A stretch of 64,000 nucleotides of DNA from Narthecium ossifragum (GCA_963920575.1 OY986965.1:24974988-25038987), one strand, 5' to 3'. Shown: positions 1-11,696, numbered from the stretch's first letter. The notes: generated by a model not told the origin, from the sequence alone. A program made the numbers and translations.

Positions 1-182
1 CTAATCTTGCAAAATTAACATGTTAAAGTATGCTAAATTTAGTCTAAGATCGGAGTAACGTTTTCTATCAGTAAATTTTCCGAATAGCAAAGCCATGATT
101 GAAGTTGGAAATTGAGATTAAGGGATTAAAGTTCTTATTGCTGCATTTTGTGCATTTGGATGTTGTTGGTATGCCTTGTTAG

Positions 183-2163
183 GTTTATAAGGTTTGAGGA
201 TAGAAAGCGAGCGCTTGTGAGTCGATTGCTGCAGTACACGCTTGTGCATGAAGTTCTTGGTTTTCCCTTCGACGAAATTGTTATAAGTCGTACAATCGAA
301 GGTAAACCATATCTGGTATGTTTATGGATCTAAACTTGGCGGATCTCTCTTATGTACTGATGAGATGATGCCCACTTGCTTAAGAATAAGTTATCCATCG
401 TTTTACAGTTTGAATGTCACTTTGGTACTTCATGTTGGTCTTTTTGTGTGTAATTCTACCTTTTTTGCTTTCCCACCTGTGTTCTTGAATATAGATATGC
501 TCCAAGTTCTGTTCTTAACCATCCCTATTTGTCTTTTGTAGGAAAACTGTGGGGAGAACTCGATCTTTCCAAATTTTAACTTCAATGTTTCGCATCATGG
601 TGATTATGTGGCAATAGCATCTGAACCTCTATGCCTTGTGGGACTTGATATAGTCTCCAATGTGATCCCTCAGCATGAAACGGCTCTGAAGTTCATTGGA
701 AATTTTGCATCATGCTTCACAGCTTCAGAATGGAAGCATATTGTGAGTGCAAGCACTTCAGATGCTATGTTGGCTGAATTCTTCAGGTACTGGCCTTCAA
801 CTTGGCATTCTTCAAAAAGTACAAGGCCTTCTGACTCTAACCAGAAGAAACAGCTTATTATGCAATGTTCATATTATGGTGTTCTCAGCTCTAAACAGCT
901 TATTACACACGTCTTGCAGCTTCTAGTAGATTTGGTATTTGAAAACCTTATCTCATGCTTCAGAAGATCTGATGTACCATAATACTAGTTTTCAGATCCA
1001 ATTTCTTCATGCCCTCTCGACCTACTATGGAGTATTTGAGTTTCTTTCTTTTTTTCCTAATAAAGTTACTTGAAACTTCATTTCCGGCTTAGATAGATAT
1101 TGGTCACTGAAGGAGGCGTATGTCAAAGCTTTAGGTGCTGGATTGGCATATGGATTTCACAGAGTGGAATTTCGTCACACAAATTGGAGTGACATCTCTG
1201 TCTATATCGATGGAGTAGGATCAAAGGATTGGAGATTTTGGCTTTTTAAGCTTGATGACAACCACTGGGTAAGCATGTTCTAGGTAACATTTTGCATCAT
1301 TAATATAGATTTCATTGTTTGTCCATTGTCTTGTTCCTTGGAACCGACATCGGTGAAGGTTTCCATTTAAGTTATCAATGAGATTGCTATAACTGAATCT
1401 GAAAATCTGGTCCATATATGCATCCATCACGGGTGTGAACTCATGGAAAGTCATCGCCTCAGCCAAGTAATAGTTCTTTTTCATGAAGACATAAATATAA
1501 AACTTGCTGTGCATATTGTTGAGGGTCTTTTTTTTCCAAATCCACTGCCTCTATTTCAGGGACATAAAAGGCTTAATGGTATGCACATTTGCAATCAACT
1601 CTTCTATATTCCATCTTTTTTGCGCATAGCCACTTGCCTTTTGGTTTTGGTCTCCATCCCTTAAACATGAAACAACTAATGATAGTTTAGTCCTGCTTAA
1701 CTCAACCCAATACTAATTTAATCCTAACAGGAGCTATCAATAGATAACTCACTGTGGTTATTTGCTCGAAAGACATACATATAACTGATTTTTTTTTTGT
1801 TTGAGTAGATGAGAACAAAAGAGCTGGAAATATAACTGAGTCCTTACTGCAGCATCTCTACAATTTGGGTGGTGTTTCTCAAAAAACTATTTTTTTCCGC
1901 TTGAGAAACAGTTAGGCTGTTGATGCATAGCTAAGCATGTACAAGTTACTGCTTCCTTAGCAAGATTTTAATATGGACTTGTCAAATTGCAGGCATCTGT
2001 GGCTAAAGGGCATCCAAAGGTTGCAATTGACCGCCATCGAAGAATGTTACCAGACCTAGATTTTTGGGAGGAACAGTGCTGGAATGCACTGCAGCAGCCC
2101 GTTGCAGGCTTCATTCTGCGTATAGTCGATGAACTCATTCCATCTTCGGTCTTAGCAAAATAA
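183..2163 (+). CDS. 4'-phosphopantetheinyl transferase, 3' part (5' exons outside window)
   Basis: Sfp/AASDHPPT-type enzyme that transfers 4'-phosphopantetheine from CoA to a serine of carrier proteins. Visible exons by splice sites and frame: 183-315 (the acceptor could instead give 192), 542-786, 1097-1268, 1993-2163; all introns are GT-AG and the frame stays open through every junction. Family motifs in order: RTIEGKPYL, then FNFNVSHHGDYVAIASEP, then VGLDIV (Mg-binding Asp), then FTASEW, and across the exon 2/3 junction YWSLKEAYVKALG, which carries the catalytic W-x-x-K-E-x-x-x-K signature. The C-terminal exon ends IPSSVLAK before TAA at 2161. Order and spacing match the human AASDHPPT layout. 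The N-terminal part lies left of position 1, so the gene is partial only because of the window edge. No break is seen, so it looks functional. Carrier-protein targets and compartment cannot be told from this fragment. Confidence 0.93.
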
Positions 2164-2389
2164 GTTGATGAAAATAAACAGATATTGTAGAACGATGAAA
2201 AAATTTCGTTGTCAAAGAAATCAAAGCAGATTGACCGAGAACTATGCCTGGCATCAGAAGAATATTGTTTATCTCAATCATGAAGAAGAGAGCTTGGTGT
2301 TTGAACAGCAACTATGGATTATTGAGGTGGGAAAAGTGATCAACTTTTGTTTATTAGTTTCAAATTCATGTGACACTAGCTACTAAAGC

Positions 2390-3435
2390 CGATGTTAGCC
2401 AAAACTAAGGATGTCAAACTGCCTTGCTGACATAGTGAATTCTTTGGTTTTTTTTTTAAATTTTTTAGGGGCATTGGTCCTAAACCCCATATATGGCCTC
2501 TCTTTGTTCAAAACCGTGTTCTTTGTCAAAAATCACATACCCATTTTTTTGGATCAATAGGCCCAAATCGGGTTTAAAAAAAACCAAAATACCTTTATTT
2601 ATTTATTTTTTATTTTTTTTTCTCACCCTTTTCTCTCTCCTCTTTCTCATCTGGCCGGCTGACTCACGACTTAGCCTCCCCGGCACACCTCGGCTCTGCC
2701 CCGCCACTTGCAGCTGTCGTTGCTGCCACAGTAAGGAATCCCAGCAAACCCCTCCACCTCCAGCCAACTCCTTTGCCCAAACCCCACCCAAGCTCCACCT
2801 CTCTCTCATATTCGGCGTTGAAACCATCTCTATTCCACCATGACCAGCATCCGCGTTCCCTCCATTAACTTCGGCAACCTCGCCCCATCATCACCTTCCA
2901 ACATCATCCTCGACCTTCACCCTCGTTGGAACCCCGACTTGAGCCCCACCTCGTCAAATCCCGACGCCGCACTGGCCTAACCCACCATCTCAGGCTACCC
3001 CAACCTCCCAAAACCCCATCACACTTCAGATCTGGCCTCGATCTTTGTCCCGACCACTTCCCCGCCACATCCGGTAGCCCAGCGTCGCCCTGACTCACGG
3101 CCCTTCTTCTCCAAGGAAGCCGGTGCCGCCGCACTCGATCTCGTTGCATACGCTGCGCAACGACTCGATTCGAAGAACCCTTGGGCTTCCACGATCCCTC
3201 CTCCACCGGTGCCAACGACCGTTGATCCTCCCTCACCATTGATCAAGGCAGGAGTTCCCTCAACCGTTCGGTTGAACCGGTTGAGCCAAACCCTCTTAAT
3301 CTAGTTAGGTATGGTTCTATCTGACCCAATCAATTTAATTTGACCCGATCTGGCTCCAACATAGCCTGATTGAATCATTTGAGATCAAACCAGACACGAT
3401 CTGAGCCATATATGATCTGGCTTGATCTGACTCAG
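2390..3435. other. Intergenic, CT-rich then GC-rich, no gene recognised
   Basis: After the transferase stop the DNA turns into T-runs, then a C-rich stretch (about 2630-3260) with open frames on both strands caused by base composition. From about 3270 to 3430 there are many degenerate words of the type TGATCTGGCTTGATCTGA and GACCCGATCTGG. Similar wording recurs at 56930-57120 beside a gypsy LTR, so this may be decayed LTR sequence. No conserved protein motif or splice-consistent exon was found. Confidence 0.4.
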
Positions 3436-4260
3436 CCAACACTTTTTAAATGCATTTTTATCTTTCTAAATGTCTTTCCAACCTTTTAAATCTATTTTTA
3501 TCTTTATAAATACATTTTTATGTTTCATGTATTTTCATCTTTTTAACTTCATTTTTATATTTTTAACTTTATTTTTATCTTTTAAACTCCATTCTCATTT
3601 TTTAAAACTCAATTTTTATATTTTTCACTTTATTTTCATCTTTTTAACTCCATTTTAACCTTTTTAAATGCATTTTCATCTTTTTAAATGTATTTTCATC
3701 TCTATAATTCATTTTTATCTTTCCCGTATTTTCATCTTTTGAACTCCATTTTTATTTTTTAAATTTAGTTTTATCTTTGTAACTCCATTTTCATCTTTTT
3801 AAATGCATTTTCTTCTTTTTCAATGCATTTTTATCTTCCCCGCATTTTCAACTTTTAAACTACATTTTTATCTTTTTAAGTTTATGTTTATCTTTTTAAC
3901 TCCATTTTCATCCTTTTAAATATATTTTCATCCTTTTAAATGTATTTTCATCTTTTTAAATTCATTTTCATCTTTTAAATGCATTTTTATCTTTTAAAGG
4001 CATTTGTATCTTTCATTCATTTTCATCTTTTTAACTCCATTTTTATCTTTTTAACTTTATTTTTATCTTTCTAACTCCATTTTCATCTTTAAAATGCATT
4101 TTCATCTTTTAAAATGTATTTTTGTCTTTTTAAATGTATTTTTGTCTTTTTAAATGAATTTTTATCTTTTTAAATGCATTTTCATCTTTTTAAATGCATT
4201 TTCATCTTTTTAAATTCATTTTTTTTTTCATTTCTTCATTTTTATATTTTTAACTCCTCA
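3436..4260. repeat. Degenerate AT-rich minisatellite, unit about 19-20 bp
   Basis: About 40 degenerate head-to-tail copies of a unit close to TTTTTAAATGCATTTTCATC. Variants replace ATGCAT with ACTCCAT, ATGTAT or ATTCAT, and TTCATC with TTTATC. The array is almost pure T plus A on one strand with regular C and G positions. No coding potential. Confidence 0.85.
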
Positions 4261-4379
4261 AATTACAATTTAATTGGCTGAGATTCTACATAAAAATCTC
4301 TTCAATCACCTATACTTTTCTTATGTAATTTTCTCCGTATTTTTTTCTTCTATTTTTCGCTACTTTTATCTCTCCTCTT

Positions 4380-4800
4380 CCTCGCTTCACCCCTCGACTC
4401 GGTCTGGCTTGCCCTAAACTGACAGCAAATTGGGAACAAGCCGACCACCACCAAAATCATCCCCGATCTCATAGCCATCCTCCATCAACCTCGATCGTCT
4501 TCCTCCTCCAATTCCGGTGCCGCCAACCTTGATCCCGCCGCCTTAGTCGCCGGAAGATCCGACGCGGTGGATGACCTTTTGAGACCTCCATAAAGTCGTA
4601 TGCACTAGTCCGGCGCTCCGAAGAGCCCTCATCACCGGCAATCAAGCTTCGGCAAATCTCAGCCGTCGGATCTACTAATTGTAGGGCGCTCCGAAGAGCC
4701 CTTACCGCACCTCAATAGGGTCCGAACCCAAAATCATCTCATAGATGAGATGCTTTAACGGACATGTGCTAATCACCCAGTACTGGCCTCCAGAAGAGGT
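4380..4800. other. GC-rich island between repeats, with an 18-bp direct repeat
   Basis: The block is markedly more GC-rich than its neighbours. The 18-mer GGCGCTCCGAAGAGCCCT occurs at 4612-4629 and again at 4685-4702, 73 bp apart. No long open frame and no recognised gene. It may be a decayed transposon terminus or a captured fragment. Confidence 0.4.
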
Positions 4801-5043
4801 TGGTTAAAATAGCTACATCTTAGTGGCAGAGATCAACTGAACCACATAAGAATATTGAGTCAGAAATTATGGTTCATAAGAGTAATTATGTAAAAGGTTA
4901 GGTTGTGAAAAAAAGAAGTTGAGTCAGAAATTATAGTTCACAAGAGTAATGTAAAAGGTTTGGTTGTGAAGACAAAGAAGAAGAAAAAGAAAAGATATAG
5001 TGTTCTATCACACAAGAAGAAAAAAAATTAAGGAAAATGTAAA

Positions 5044-5117
5044 CGCTAGAGGAAGGGCTTGAACCTTCGACCTTATGGTTAACAGCCATACGCTCTAACC
5101 AACTGAGCTACTCCAGC
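5044..5117 (-). tRNA. tRNA-Asn (GTT)
   Basis: On the minus strand the sequence folds as a complete cloverleaf: acceptor GCTGGAG pairs with CTCTAGC, the D arm has the A box TAGCTCAGTTGGTTAGAGC, and the anticodon stem TATGG/CCATA encloses loop CTGTTAA, giving anticodon GTT. The T arm holds the B box GGTTCAAGCC and the discriminator is G. No intron and no encoded CCA, as usual for a nuclear tRNA gene. Confidence 0.95.
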
Positions 5118-5621
5118 TCTCATTTGTTTGATGCCGTCAATAGTATTAATAATTCAATTATCTATTCACACAATTAATGCAAGATAGACACTTCTGCATG
5201 TGAGGAAGCAAACTCCTTTCCTTGTTAATGGCTCATCTTAGTTCTAATTTCGCTGCTAATCCGCCAGCCTGATCTATAAGTTCATGTTGAAAATGCCCAA
5301 GATTTAACTCTACAGCTAGCCTACATCTAGGAGGAATTGTAGAGTTGAACGTACCTTTCTGTTAAAAGTGGAATTCTATACATATATGCATGAAGTTCTC
5401 CAGCAAAACACGTACTATATTCCATAAAGAGCCAAATATGAACTCACCAGCTTATATTATATGCTCATGTATATGCAATTATATATGCACGGTTAGATGG
5501 ATCAAATCTTTCAGATTCAGGCATCACATCCGAGTACTTCATCTTATCTAATTCCTATATATCCAAGGCAACAGAAGAACATGAATATATCAAAGAACTG
5601 TCGTCCTAAAACCATGCGTAT

Positions 5622-5750
5622 AGCCCGGTTGTGTCGTTCCTCCGGAGTGTGTTTTGTTTGACACCCGGAGAACGGTCGACCGGCGTTGGATCATGTTTTG
5701 TAGTCCGCTAGCCGTTTCAAGCTCAACTCATCAAAAAAAAAAAAAAAAAA
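5622..5750 (+). mobile_element. SINE-like retroposon with poly(A) tail
   Basis: A 129-bp insert ends in a run of about 20 A and is flanked by the perfect 13-bp duplication AAACCATGCGTAT (5609-5621 and 5751-5763). Poly(A) plus a long target duplication is the signature of LINE-mated insertion. Just before the tail it reads GCTCAACTCATC. The LINE at 32253-34279, read on its own strand, ends GGCTCATCTCATC before its poly(A), so the two may share a 3' tail. It is either a SINE or a very short 5'-truncated LINE copy. Confidence 0.8.
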
Positions 5751-5851
5751 AAACCATGCGTATCGAAAGCCACCTCCTTTTAAAAAAAGAGAGATACTAA
5801 GGGGTGTTTGATTGGTGAAATCGCCTGATACATGGAATCGTAGGATGCATA

Positions 5852-5906
5852 CAGGGGCGGATTCACATGTTGAGGTGAGGGGTCAACGACAACAAAAAAA
5901 ACCTAC

Positions 5907-5957
<51 letters not shown>

Positions 5958-6354
5958 CTTAATTACCCCCTCTCAAATTAGATTTGACCTCCCTAATAAT
6001 TTATTGATTGCTTAGAAAAAGAAATTTTTGACGATATTTCTAATGAAAATATTATGCAATACTATCAAAGTATAAAAACTCGGATGAAGTAATTATAATT
6101 GTTTACTTTTATAACTATGGTAATGTAATAAGATACTTATTTTGATTTTTTTAATTAATTACTTATATATTTTCTTCTACAGTAAATTTTTTCTATTAAA
6201 GTTGCAATTGTACTTGTTTACTTTTATAACTATGGTAATGTAATAATATACTTATTTTGATTTTTTTTAATTAATTACTTATATATTTGCTTCTACAGTA
6301 AATTTTTTCTATTAAAGTCGTCCCCCATTCATATAAATCCTGGATCCGCCACTG
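5852..6354. mobile_element. hAT-type MITE with internal duplication
   Basis: Ends CAGGGGCGGATTCA and (inverted) CAGTGGCGGATCCA are flanked by GATGCATA (5844-5851) and GATGCGTG (6355-6362), an 8-bp target duplication with two changes. The body holds a TA microsatellite (about 5909-5953) and a tandem duplication of about 125 bp, marked by ACTTTTATAACTATGGTAAT at about 6100 and 6220. No coding sequence. Confidence 0.7.
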
Positions 6355-6660
6355 GATGCGTGTATCAGGTGGTGCATGCATCGGGCGGTAGATGCACTTG
6401 TTTGGTTGTCTTTTGGATCAACTGATGCACTCTGATTATATATATATATAATGTTCACATCATTATATGAATAATATATATAATATTTTAATATATATAT
6501 TAAAATTTAACTTTATTGCAACATTATGTGAACATTATATATATATATAAAACATTATATGAATAATATATATTAAAATATATTCAATAAAGTTATGTAA
6601 ACATTAAAATTATGTGAATATTATTTTAATCTCAATAAATTCATTATATTATTTTAATCT

Positions 6661-6662
<2 letters not shown>

Positions 6663-6717
<55 letters not shown>
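6663..6717. repeat. (TA)n microsatellite
   Basis: An uninterrupted TA run of about 27 units lies inside AT-rich DNA that can form inverted-repeat structures around TTAAATTTTAATATATAT. Confidence 0.9.
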
Positions 6718-6721
<4 letters not shown>

Positions 6722-6906
6722 CATATAATGATGCAATAAAGTTAAATTTTAATATATATTAAAATAATATATATTTTAAATTATCATGTATATATATTAT
6801 TGATATAATGTTCACATAATGATACAATAAAGTTAAATTTTAATATATATATTATTCATATATATAATGAATTTATTGAGATTAAAATAATATTCACATA
6901 ATTTAA

Positions 6907-7584
6907 GGGTAAATTACGGTTTTGGACCATGTGGTTTTCATCATGTTTTATTTTGGATCATGTGGTTTAAAATTTTTCAAATAAGGCCATATGGTTTTGT
7001 TTTTGTAACACTTAAGGCCCTCAGACCGACGCCGTTAACCCCACTTGACGGTAAATGAGCCACGTGACATCACGTGACCAGGCTAAATTACGGATTTGGG
7101 CCTTCTGGTTTTCACCGTATTTCATTTTGGGGCCTGTGGTTTAAAATCTTTCAAACAAAGCCCTATGGTTTTTTTTTGTAACGTTTAAGGCCCTCAGGCC
7201 GACGCCGTTAACCCCACTTGACGACAAATATGGTGAAAAAAGGAGGACGAAGCAACATACCTTCCGTTCATGTTACGTGATGTCACGTGACTCATCTGCC
7301 GTAAAGTGGGATTAATGACATCGATCTGAGGGTCTTAAGCGTTACAAAAACAAAACCACAGGGCCTTGTTTGAAATATTTTAAACTACATGGCTCAAAAT
7401 GAAACATGGTGAAAACCACAGGGTCCAAATCTAAATTACGTGATGTCACGTGACTCATTTGTCGTCAAGTGAGGTTAATGACGTTGGCATGAGGGACCAT
7501 AAGGACTTGTTTGAAAGATTTTAAATCACAAGGCACAAAATGAAACACGGTGAAAACCACTGGGCCCAAAACGATAATTTACCC
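6907..7584. mobile_element. Long-TIR non-autonomous element, nested in a copy of itself
   Basis: The left end GGGTAAATTACGGTTTTGG matches the inverse of the right end (CCAAAACGATAATTTACCC). Flanks ATAATTTAA and TAATTTTAA look like an imperfect 9-bp duplication, suggesting a Mutator-type MITE. An inner pair of similar termini (about 7082 GCTAAATTACGGATTTGGGC and about 7421-7438 GTCCAAATCTAAATTAC) shows a second family member inserted near the palindrome CACGTGA of the first. No coding sequence. Confidence 0.65.
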
Positions 7585-8779
7585 TAATTTTAATGTTTAC
7601 ATAACTTTATTGAATATATTTTAATATATTTACGGGAAGTATAGGAGATGCACCGCATATAAGTGCATAGCGTGAAACGATCATTTTGACCGTTTCATAC
7701 GATGCACCATTTTAACCTCAAAACGCATCATATGATGCATGCATTAGTTGATACATCCAAACAAGGGATCGTTGATACATCCAAACAAGGGATCGTGGGA
7801 TCATGATGCATCGCCTGATTCACACAACCAAACATGCTCTAAATACATCTATAGTGATGAACCGTCTAGCTTTTCCACATAAAAGACCACCTTTTCTAGC
7901 CAGAGCAAGACTTAAAAATCCTTTCTTTCATGATGCACATAACCCATACATATAAACATCATATTACTCAGGAAGTACCTTTCACTTATGATTCGTGCAC
8001 ATATACATTTAACGTGCAAACAAAAAGCTCTCTTCTTTCAGCAACCAAAGGTAATTAAACGCAACCAATTCCCCAAAAAAATTCATTCAATGTACAGTGG
8101 TCAAGCTGTATGTTAGTCATTGTATCTGGACCACTGAACAGCAAATTTTATGCAGGTTTATTTATCACTTTTACCCCTGTCATCTGCATGCGGAGATTCA
8201 GTTCGTACTTCTGAATCCTGCAGATACTTCTTCTGAAACCCTAACATGAGGATTTTAAACCACCCTTTCAGAGGTCATGAATGTCTCTTCCAATTCTCTC
8301 TACAGTGGCATTGGAATTAGCTCAACAAATTTGAAGGGCGACAACCATTTATACAATTTTCAAGCGATCGATACGTAATAATTCCGTCAGAATTAAAATT
8401 TGGAAGCGAGATGCTATGAGATGTATATAAATTCACCTTTGTATGTGCAGGAACAAAAAATTTTGATTTGGTAATCAGTCAAAAAAAAAATCCAAAGAGG
8501 CTATTGTAAACCTTTGCAATCTTAATTCTTGAGGAATAAGCTCTATATATCTAGCTAGTAAAAAAATTTTTTATACCCAAGATCCATGCCATATACAGAT
8601 ATACTAAATATAAATCAACATATATTCAGGATTAAGTTGTGCCGTATACCTCTAAGGGACTGTTAGCTTATATCATGTACAGCAGCTCAACTTTTAAGGA
8701 AAAGCAAGAACTAGCTGTACTTGTCCATTAAGAACTATTAATATCATTGCCAATTAATTAATAAGAGCTCAGTTAACTA

Positions 8780-9935
8780 TATATATATACACACATGAAG
8801 AGCTCTAATTCTCCATTAAAAACTATTCCGTCAATTGCAATCAAGAAGAGCTCAGTCTGCATGGATCCAAATCTTTCAGGAACTTAGAGAGACAGATCAC
8901 TTAAATTTTTTGTAGCACTGCATGAGAGGGAGGGAGGGAGCTAGGGAGAGAGAGATCGAGGGAGGTGGTATATCACATCAGAGAATTTCACCTTATCTGC
9001 ATATCCAAAAGAAGATGTATCTATCAAAGAACAGCTGTTCTAAAAGCTGGAGTATCAAAGCCCCCCTTCTTTAAAAGGTGATCAAAGACTTGATGCATCT
9101 CTAGTGATGCACTGCCTAACATTTAATTTCCACAGAAAAGATCATTTTTTTCTAGCTAGAACAAAACTCGAAAACGGCAAATCCTTTCCTTTAAGAATAC
9201 ATGATAACCCAAATAACATCACATTGAGAAATCACCTTCACGTACCTATGAATATCATTCATGTTTAAGGTGCAAACAAAGAGTTTTCTCTTTATCAGCC
9301 AAAGTTATAAAAAGTCAGACAAATTGCCAAACAAATTGCAATAAAACAGTGCTCAATTTGCATCCAAATCTTTATTTAGAGTGTCATCTTGTTATTATTA
9401 CTTTCAGGAACTCACTAAATTACTTGTTATTTAGAGTGCTCAATTTGGCATTATAGTAAACCAATTATGAACTCGCTAAGAAACCATGTTGTCGATCATC
9501 CCACTGATTAATTCGAAATACTTTCAGGAACATTAATCTTTATTGCTGCATGTATTGGATGCTATCACATACACTCGTGTCATCATGTTCCTGTTCTTCC
9601 TTTTAATTAACATCATCTGCAGCTAATTATATTATTTCTGGAAGAAGAAATAGAACTAGGGGCTTAGGAAAGTGATGAGCAATCTATTGTAAATTGACTG
9701 ATTTCCTAATGCACACAAGATTAATAAAGTTTGATTGGTTTGGTAATTAATCAAAAGAATCCATGAGGCCAGCTTATTTATAGCTTTGCAGTCTAGCTAG
9801 CTAGGAACAGAGAAAAATACCCAAGATCCATGTCATATACATAGTAGCTAGTGCAGGAATAAATCATGTTACCTCCCTGGAAATTAGCTTATATCGTACA
9901 ACAGCAAGCTCAACCTTTTTCCAAGACAAGATTAT
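8780..9935. repeat. Copy B of the tandem segmental duplication
   Basis: Aligns in order with 5486-8720 but lacks its nested inserts. It contains a GA-rich tract at about 8927-8966 (GGGAGGGAGGGAG). No open frame of note and no gene recognised. It lies downstream of the minus-strand VQ gene. Confidence 0.6.
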
Positions 9936-10605
9936 AAGGACCAATATATTATGAGCTAGCTAAAGGCTGATGTATATACGTACGGAACTAATCAAAGGAT
10001 CAGAAAAGTAAATCACAACTTTGCAACAAGAAATTCTACTTAAAACCAACATGAGTGCAGTAATTGTAACCAGAGAATTGCATGCCTTGTATATGAAAGA
10101 CTAGAACTAAGATCAGCCTTGAGGAAAAGCCTAAAAGATCAGTACTCATATGTTTCATAAATAAAAAAATATATAATCGAGATTTCAGTTGCTAAAATGC
10201 AGAGAGTAAGGGCTTAATTTCCTGATCTTTCTATGTGGAATAGACCCTGCAGATACACAACTTCGGACATACAATTTCTATGCATGAATCAAGCTTTTAT
10301 TTTGATCCACAAAGTTTTTTGAGTGGTAGTGGGTTGTTTGATGAGAATATTCTGATCAATCTTTTAACAAGGAAGGTATAGGTTGCATAGAACTAAGAAT
10401 CAATGAAATTGATTATCAAATCCAGCTCTAGTACTAATCTTTTAACTAAATCTTGAAAAATTGAAAACCGAAATTAATTCAAATCTCAATAAAATTTGAT
10501 CTAGAACATAATAAACACGCGCATAATTAATGCCAATGAAAAAGAGCTACATAGCATTTGAGCATCAATTGATCTCATCCAACACACACACTGATCAGAC
10601 ACCAT
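9936..10605. other. AT-rich DNA downstream of the VQ gene
   Basis: Contains the presumed 3' flank of the minus-strand gene ending at 10606. No other gene, tRNA or clear transposon end was seen. Confidence 0.4.
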
Positions 10606-11127
10606 TCATCGGTACTCACTTGGCATCGAGTCCCTCCAAAAGCCACCGGCGGCGGCGTTACCATCGTAATACACCGGCGATGGCAAGACATCCTGCAGAT
10701 TTCCCAGCTGTTGCGAAGCAAAGGCGGCCTCGTCGAACATCCTGAACGGACCCACGACACCATCATAGGCACTACGTCCATACTGCTGCCCACCAGCACA
10801 GTGATCCTGCGAGCCATCCTCACAGGGACCGGAGCTCATCTCGGTCGCCGCCGCTGCATCCGCCACGCCGCCGGAGCTGGTCTCCAGGTTCGGGACATCA
10901 TGGTCGATCCATGGGGAGTTTTCCATCTCGGACACATCGGAATCCTGGCCGGTGAGCTCCTGGACGACGGCCCGGAACTCAGCGGCGCTCGCCTTCACCT
11001 TCATGGGATTAGAAATGTACACCACCTTGATTGGCTTCTTCTTCCTCACCTTGGTGGTGATCACCTTGGGGCACTTGTGATGCACATCAAGCTTCTCCAT
11101 GGGAAAGCTCTTAGCTATGAACAACAA
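10606..11127 (-). CDS. VQ-motif protein, sigma factor-binding protein (SIB1/SIB2)-like
   Basis: Intronless frame of 173 codons. The VQ motif FRAVVQELTG spans about residues 51-60 and is preceded by a basic segment and KKPIKVVYISNPMKVKAS, the block shared with Arabidopsis SIB1/SIB2 (KPIKV.YISNPM). Proteins of this type bind plastid sigma factor SIG1 and act with group I WRKY factors such as WRKY33 in defence; that role here is inferred from family membership. The rest is Ser/Gly/Ala/Asp-rich with no further domain, usual for VQ proteins. A second Met at residue 10 (11098-11100) begins MEKLDVHHKCPK and may be the true start, giving 164 aa; the nine residues before it look less protein-like. Stop TGA is at 10606-10608. 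A Harbinger-type MITE lies about 570 bp upstream (11697-11858). Confidence 0.88.
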   Translation of the reverse strand: MLFIAKSFPMEKLDVHHKCPKVITTKVRKKKPIKVVYISNPMKVKASAAEFRAVVQELTGQDSDVSEMENSPWIDHDVPNLETSSGGVADAAAATEMSSGPCEDGSQDHCAGGQQYGRSAYDGVVGPFRMFDEAAFASQQLGNLQDVLPSPVYYDGNAAAGGFWRDSMPSEYR

Positions 11128-11696
11128 CTATTGCTAACAGATAGGAAAGAACACCACAAAAGGACGGTAGAGGTTAGGACCATAATGATTTCCACCAATA
11201 GATGGGAAGGTGGTTTTGGGGTTGTGGTTTTCTTGGTGGAGGGAAAGGGGAAGGCGGTTTTGTGGAAAGAATGGCGCGCACGTGATTTAGAGGAAATGTT
11301 AAAACCCCGGAACTATGGAGGGAGGAAATTTTAGAAGTTTCTGTGAGCTGTGTTCAAGGGGACTCCAGAAAATGACCAAGAAAGGAACCACTGCTCTGCC
11401 GACCTGCTAATAGCTCGTGTCTCTTCCTTAGTCTCCTATTCAGGGTTCCTGTCGTCACGTGCTCTTTCAAGAGGGGTAGATATTCCCAATGTGATGACGT
11501 CACTGGATGGACCTCACATGGCGTCAGCATGATATGAGAATGGCCTGGATTAGGGTTGTTGATGCTCCCGTGGCCTTGTTTGGCCCGTCGGATCGGACTC
11601 AATCACACCATGCTCCAGTGCTGTATCATGTCGTGTCATAGATGGCATGGGTAACCACTCATCCCATCTCCCACTGCCCCTAATCATCCACCCTTA

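Larger units (their letters stand above)
5801..7839. mobile_element. PIF/Harbinger-type non-autonomous element
   Basis: Termini GGGGTGTTTGATTGG and (inverted) GAGCATGTTTGGTTG are flanked by the 3-bp duplication TAA (5798-5800 and 7840-7842), typical of PIF/Harbinger. Subterminal sequence on both sides is rich in GATGCAT and CGCCTGAT words. No transposase frame is present. Much of the 2.0 kb is nested material: a hAT-type MITE (5852-6354), AT-rich inverted-repeat DNA with a long TA run, and a long-TIR element (6907-7584). The related arm at 9085-9110 lacks it and so resembles an empty site. Confidence 0.75.
5486..8720. repeat. Copy A of an old tandem segmental duplication (interrupted)
   Basis: Non-coding DNA that aligns in order with 8780-9935. 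Shared blocks include ATATCAAAGAACTG (5587) with ATCTATCAAAGAACAG (9018), ATCTATAGTGATG (7847) with ATCTCTAGTGATG (9098), ACCCAAGATCCATG (8575) with ACCCAAGATCCATG (9819), and GTTAGCTTATATC (8661) with ATTAGCTTATATC (9883). Copy A is longer mainly because it received the retroposon at 5622-5750 and the transposon at 5801-7839. No gene is evident in either arm. Confidence 0.65.

Noticed and set aside
3436..4260. CRISPR-like regular repeats
   Set aside because: Contiguous degenerate units with no unique spacers, in a plant genome; a minisatellite.
10711..11334. 207-codon plus-strand frame over the VQ gene
   Set aside because: Complement of the VQ protein; no motif, while the minus strand carries FRAVVQELTG.
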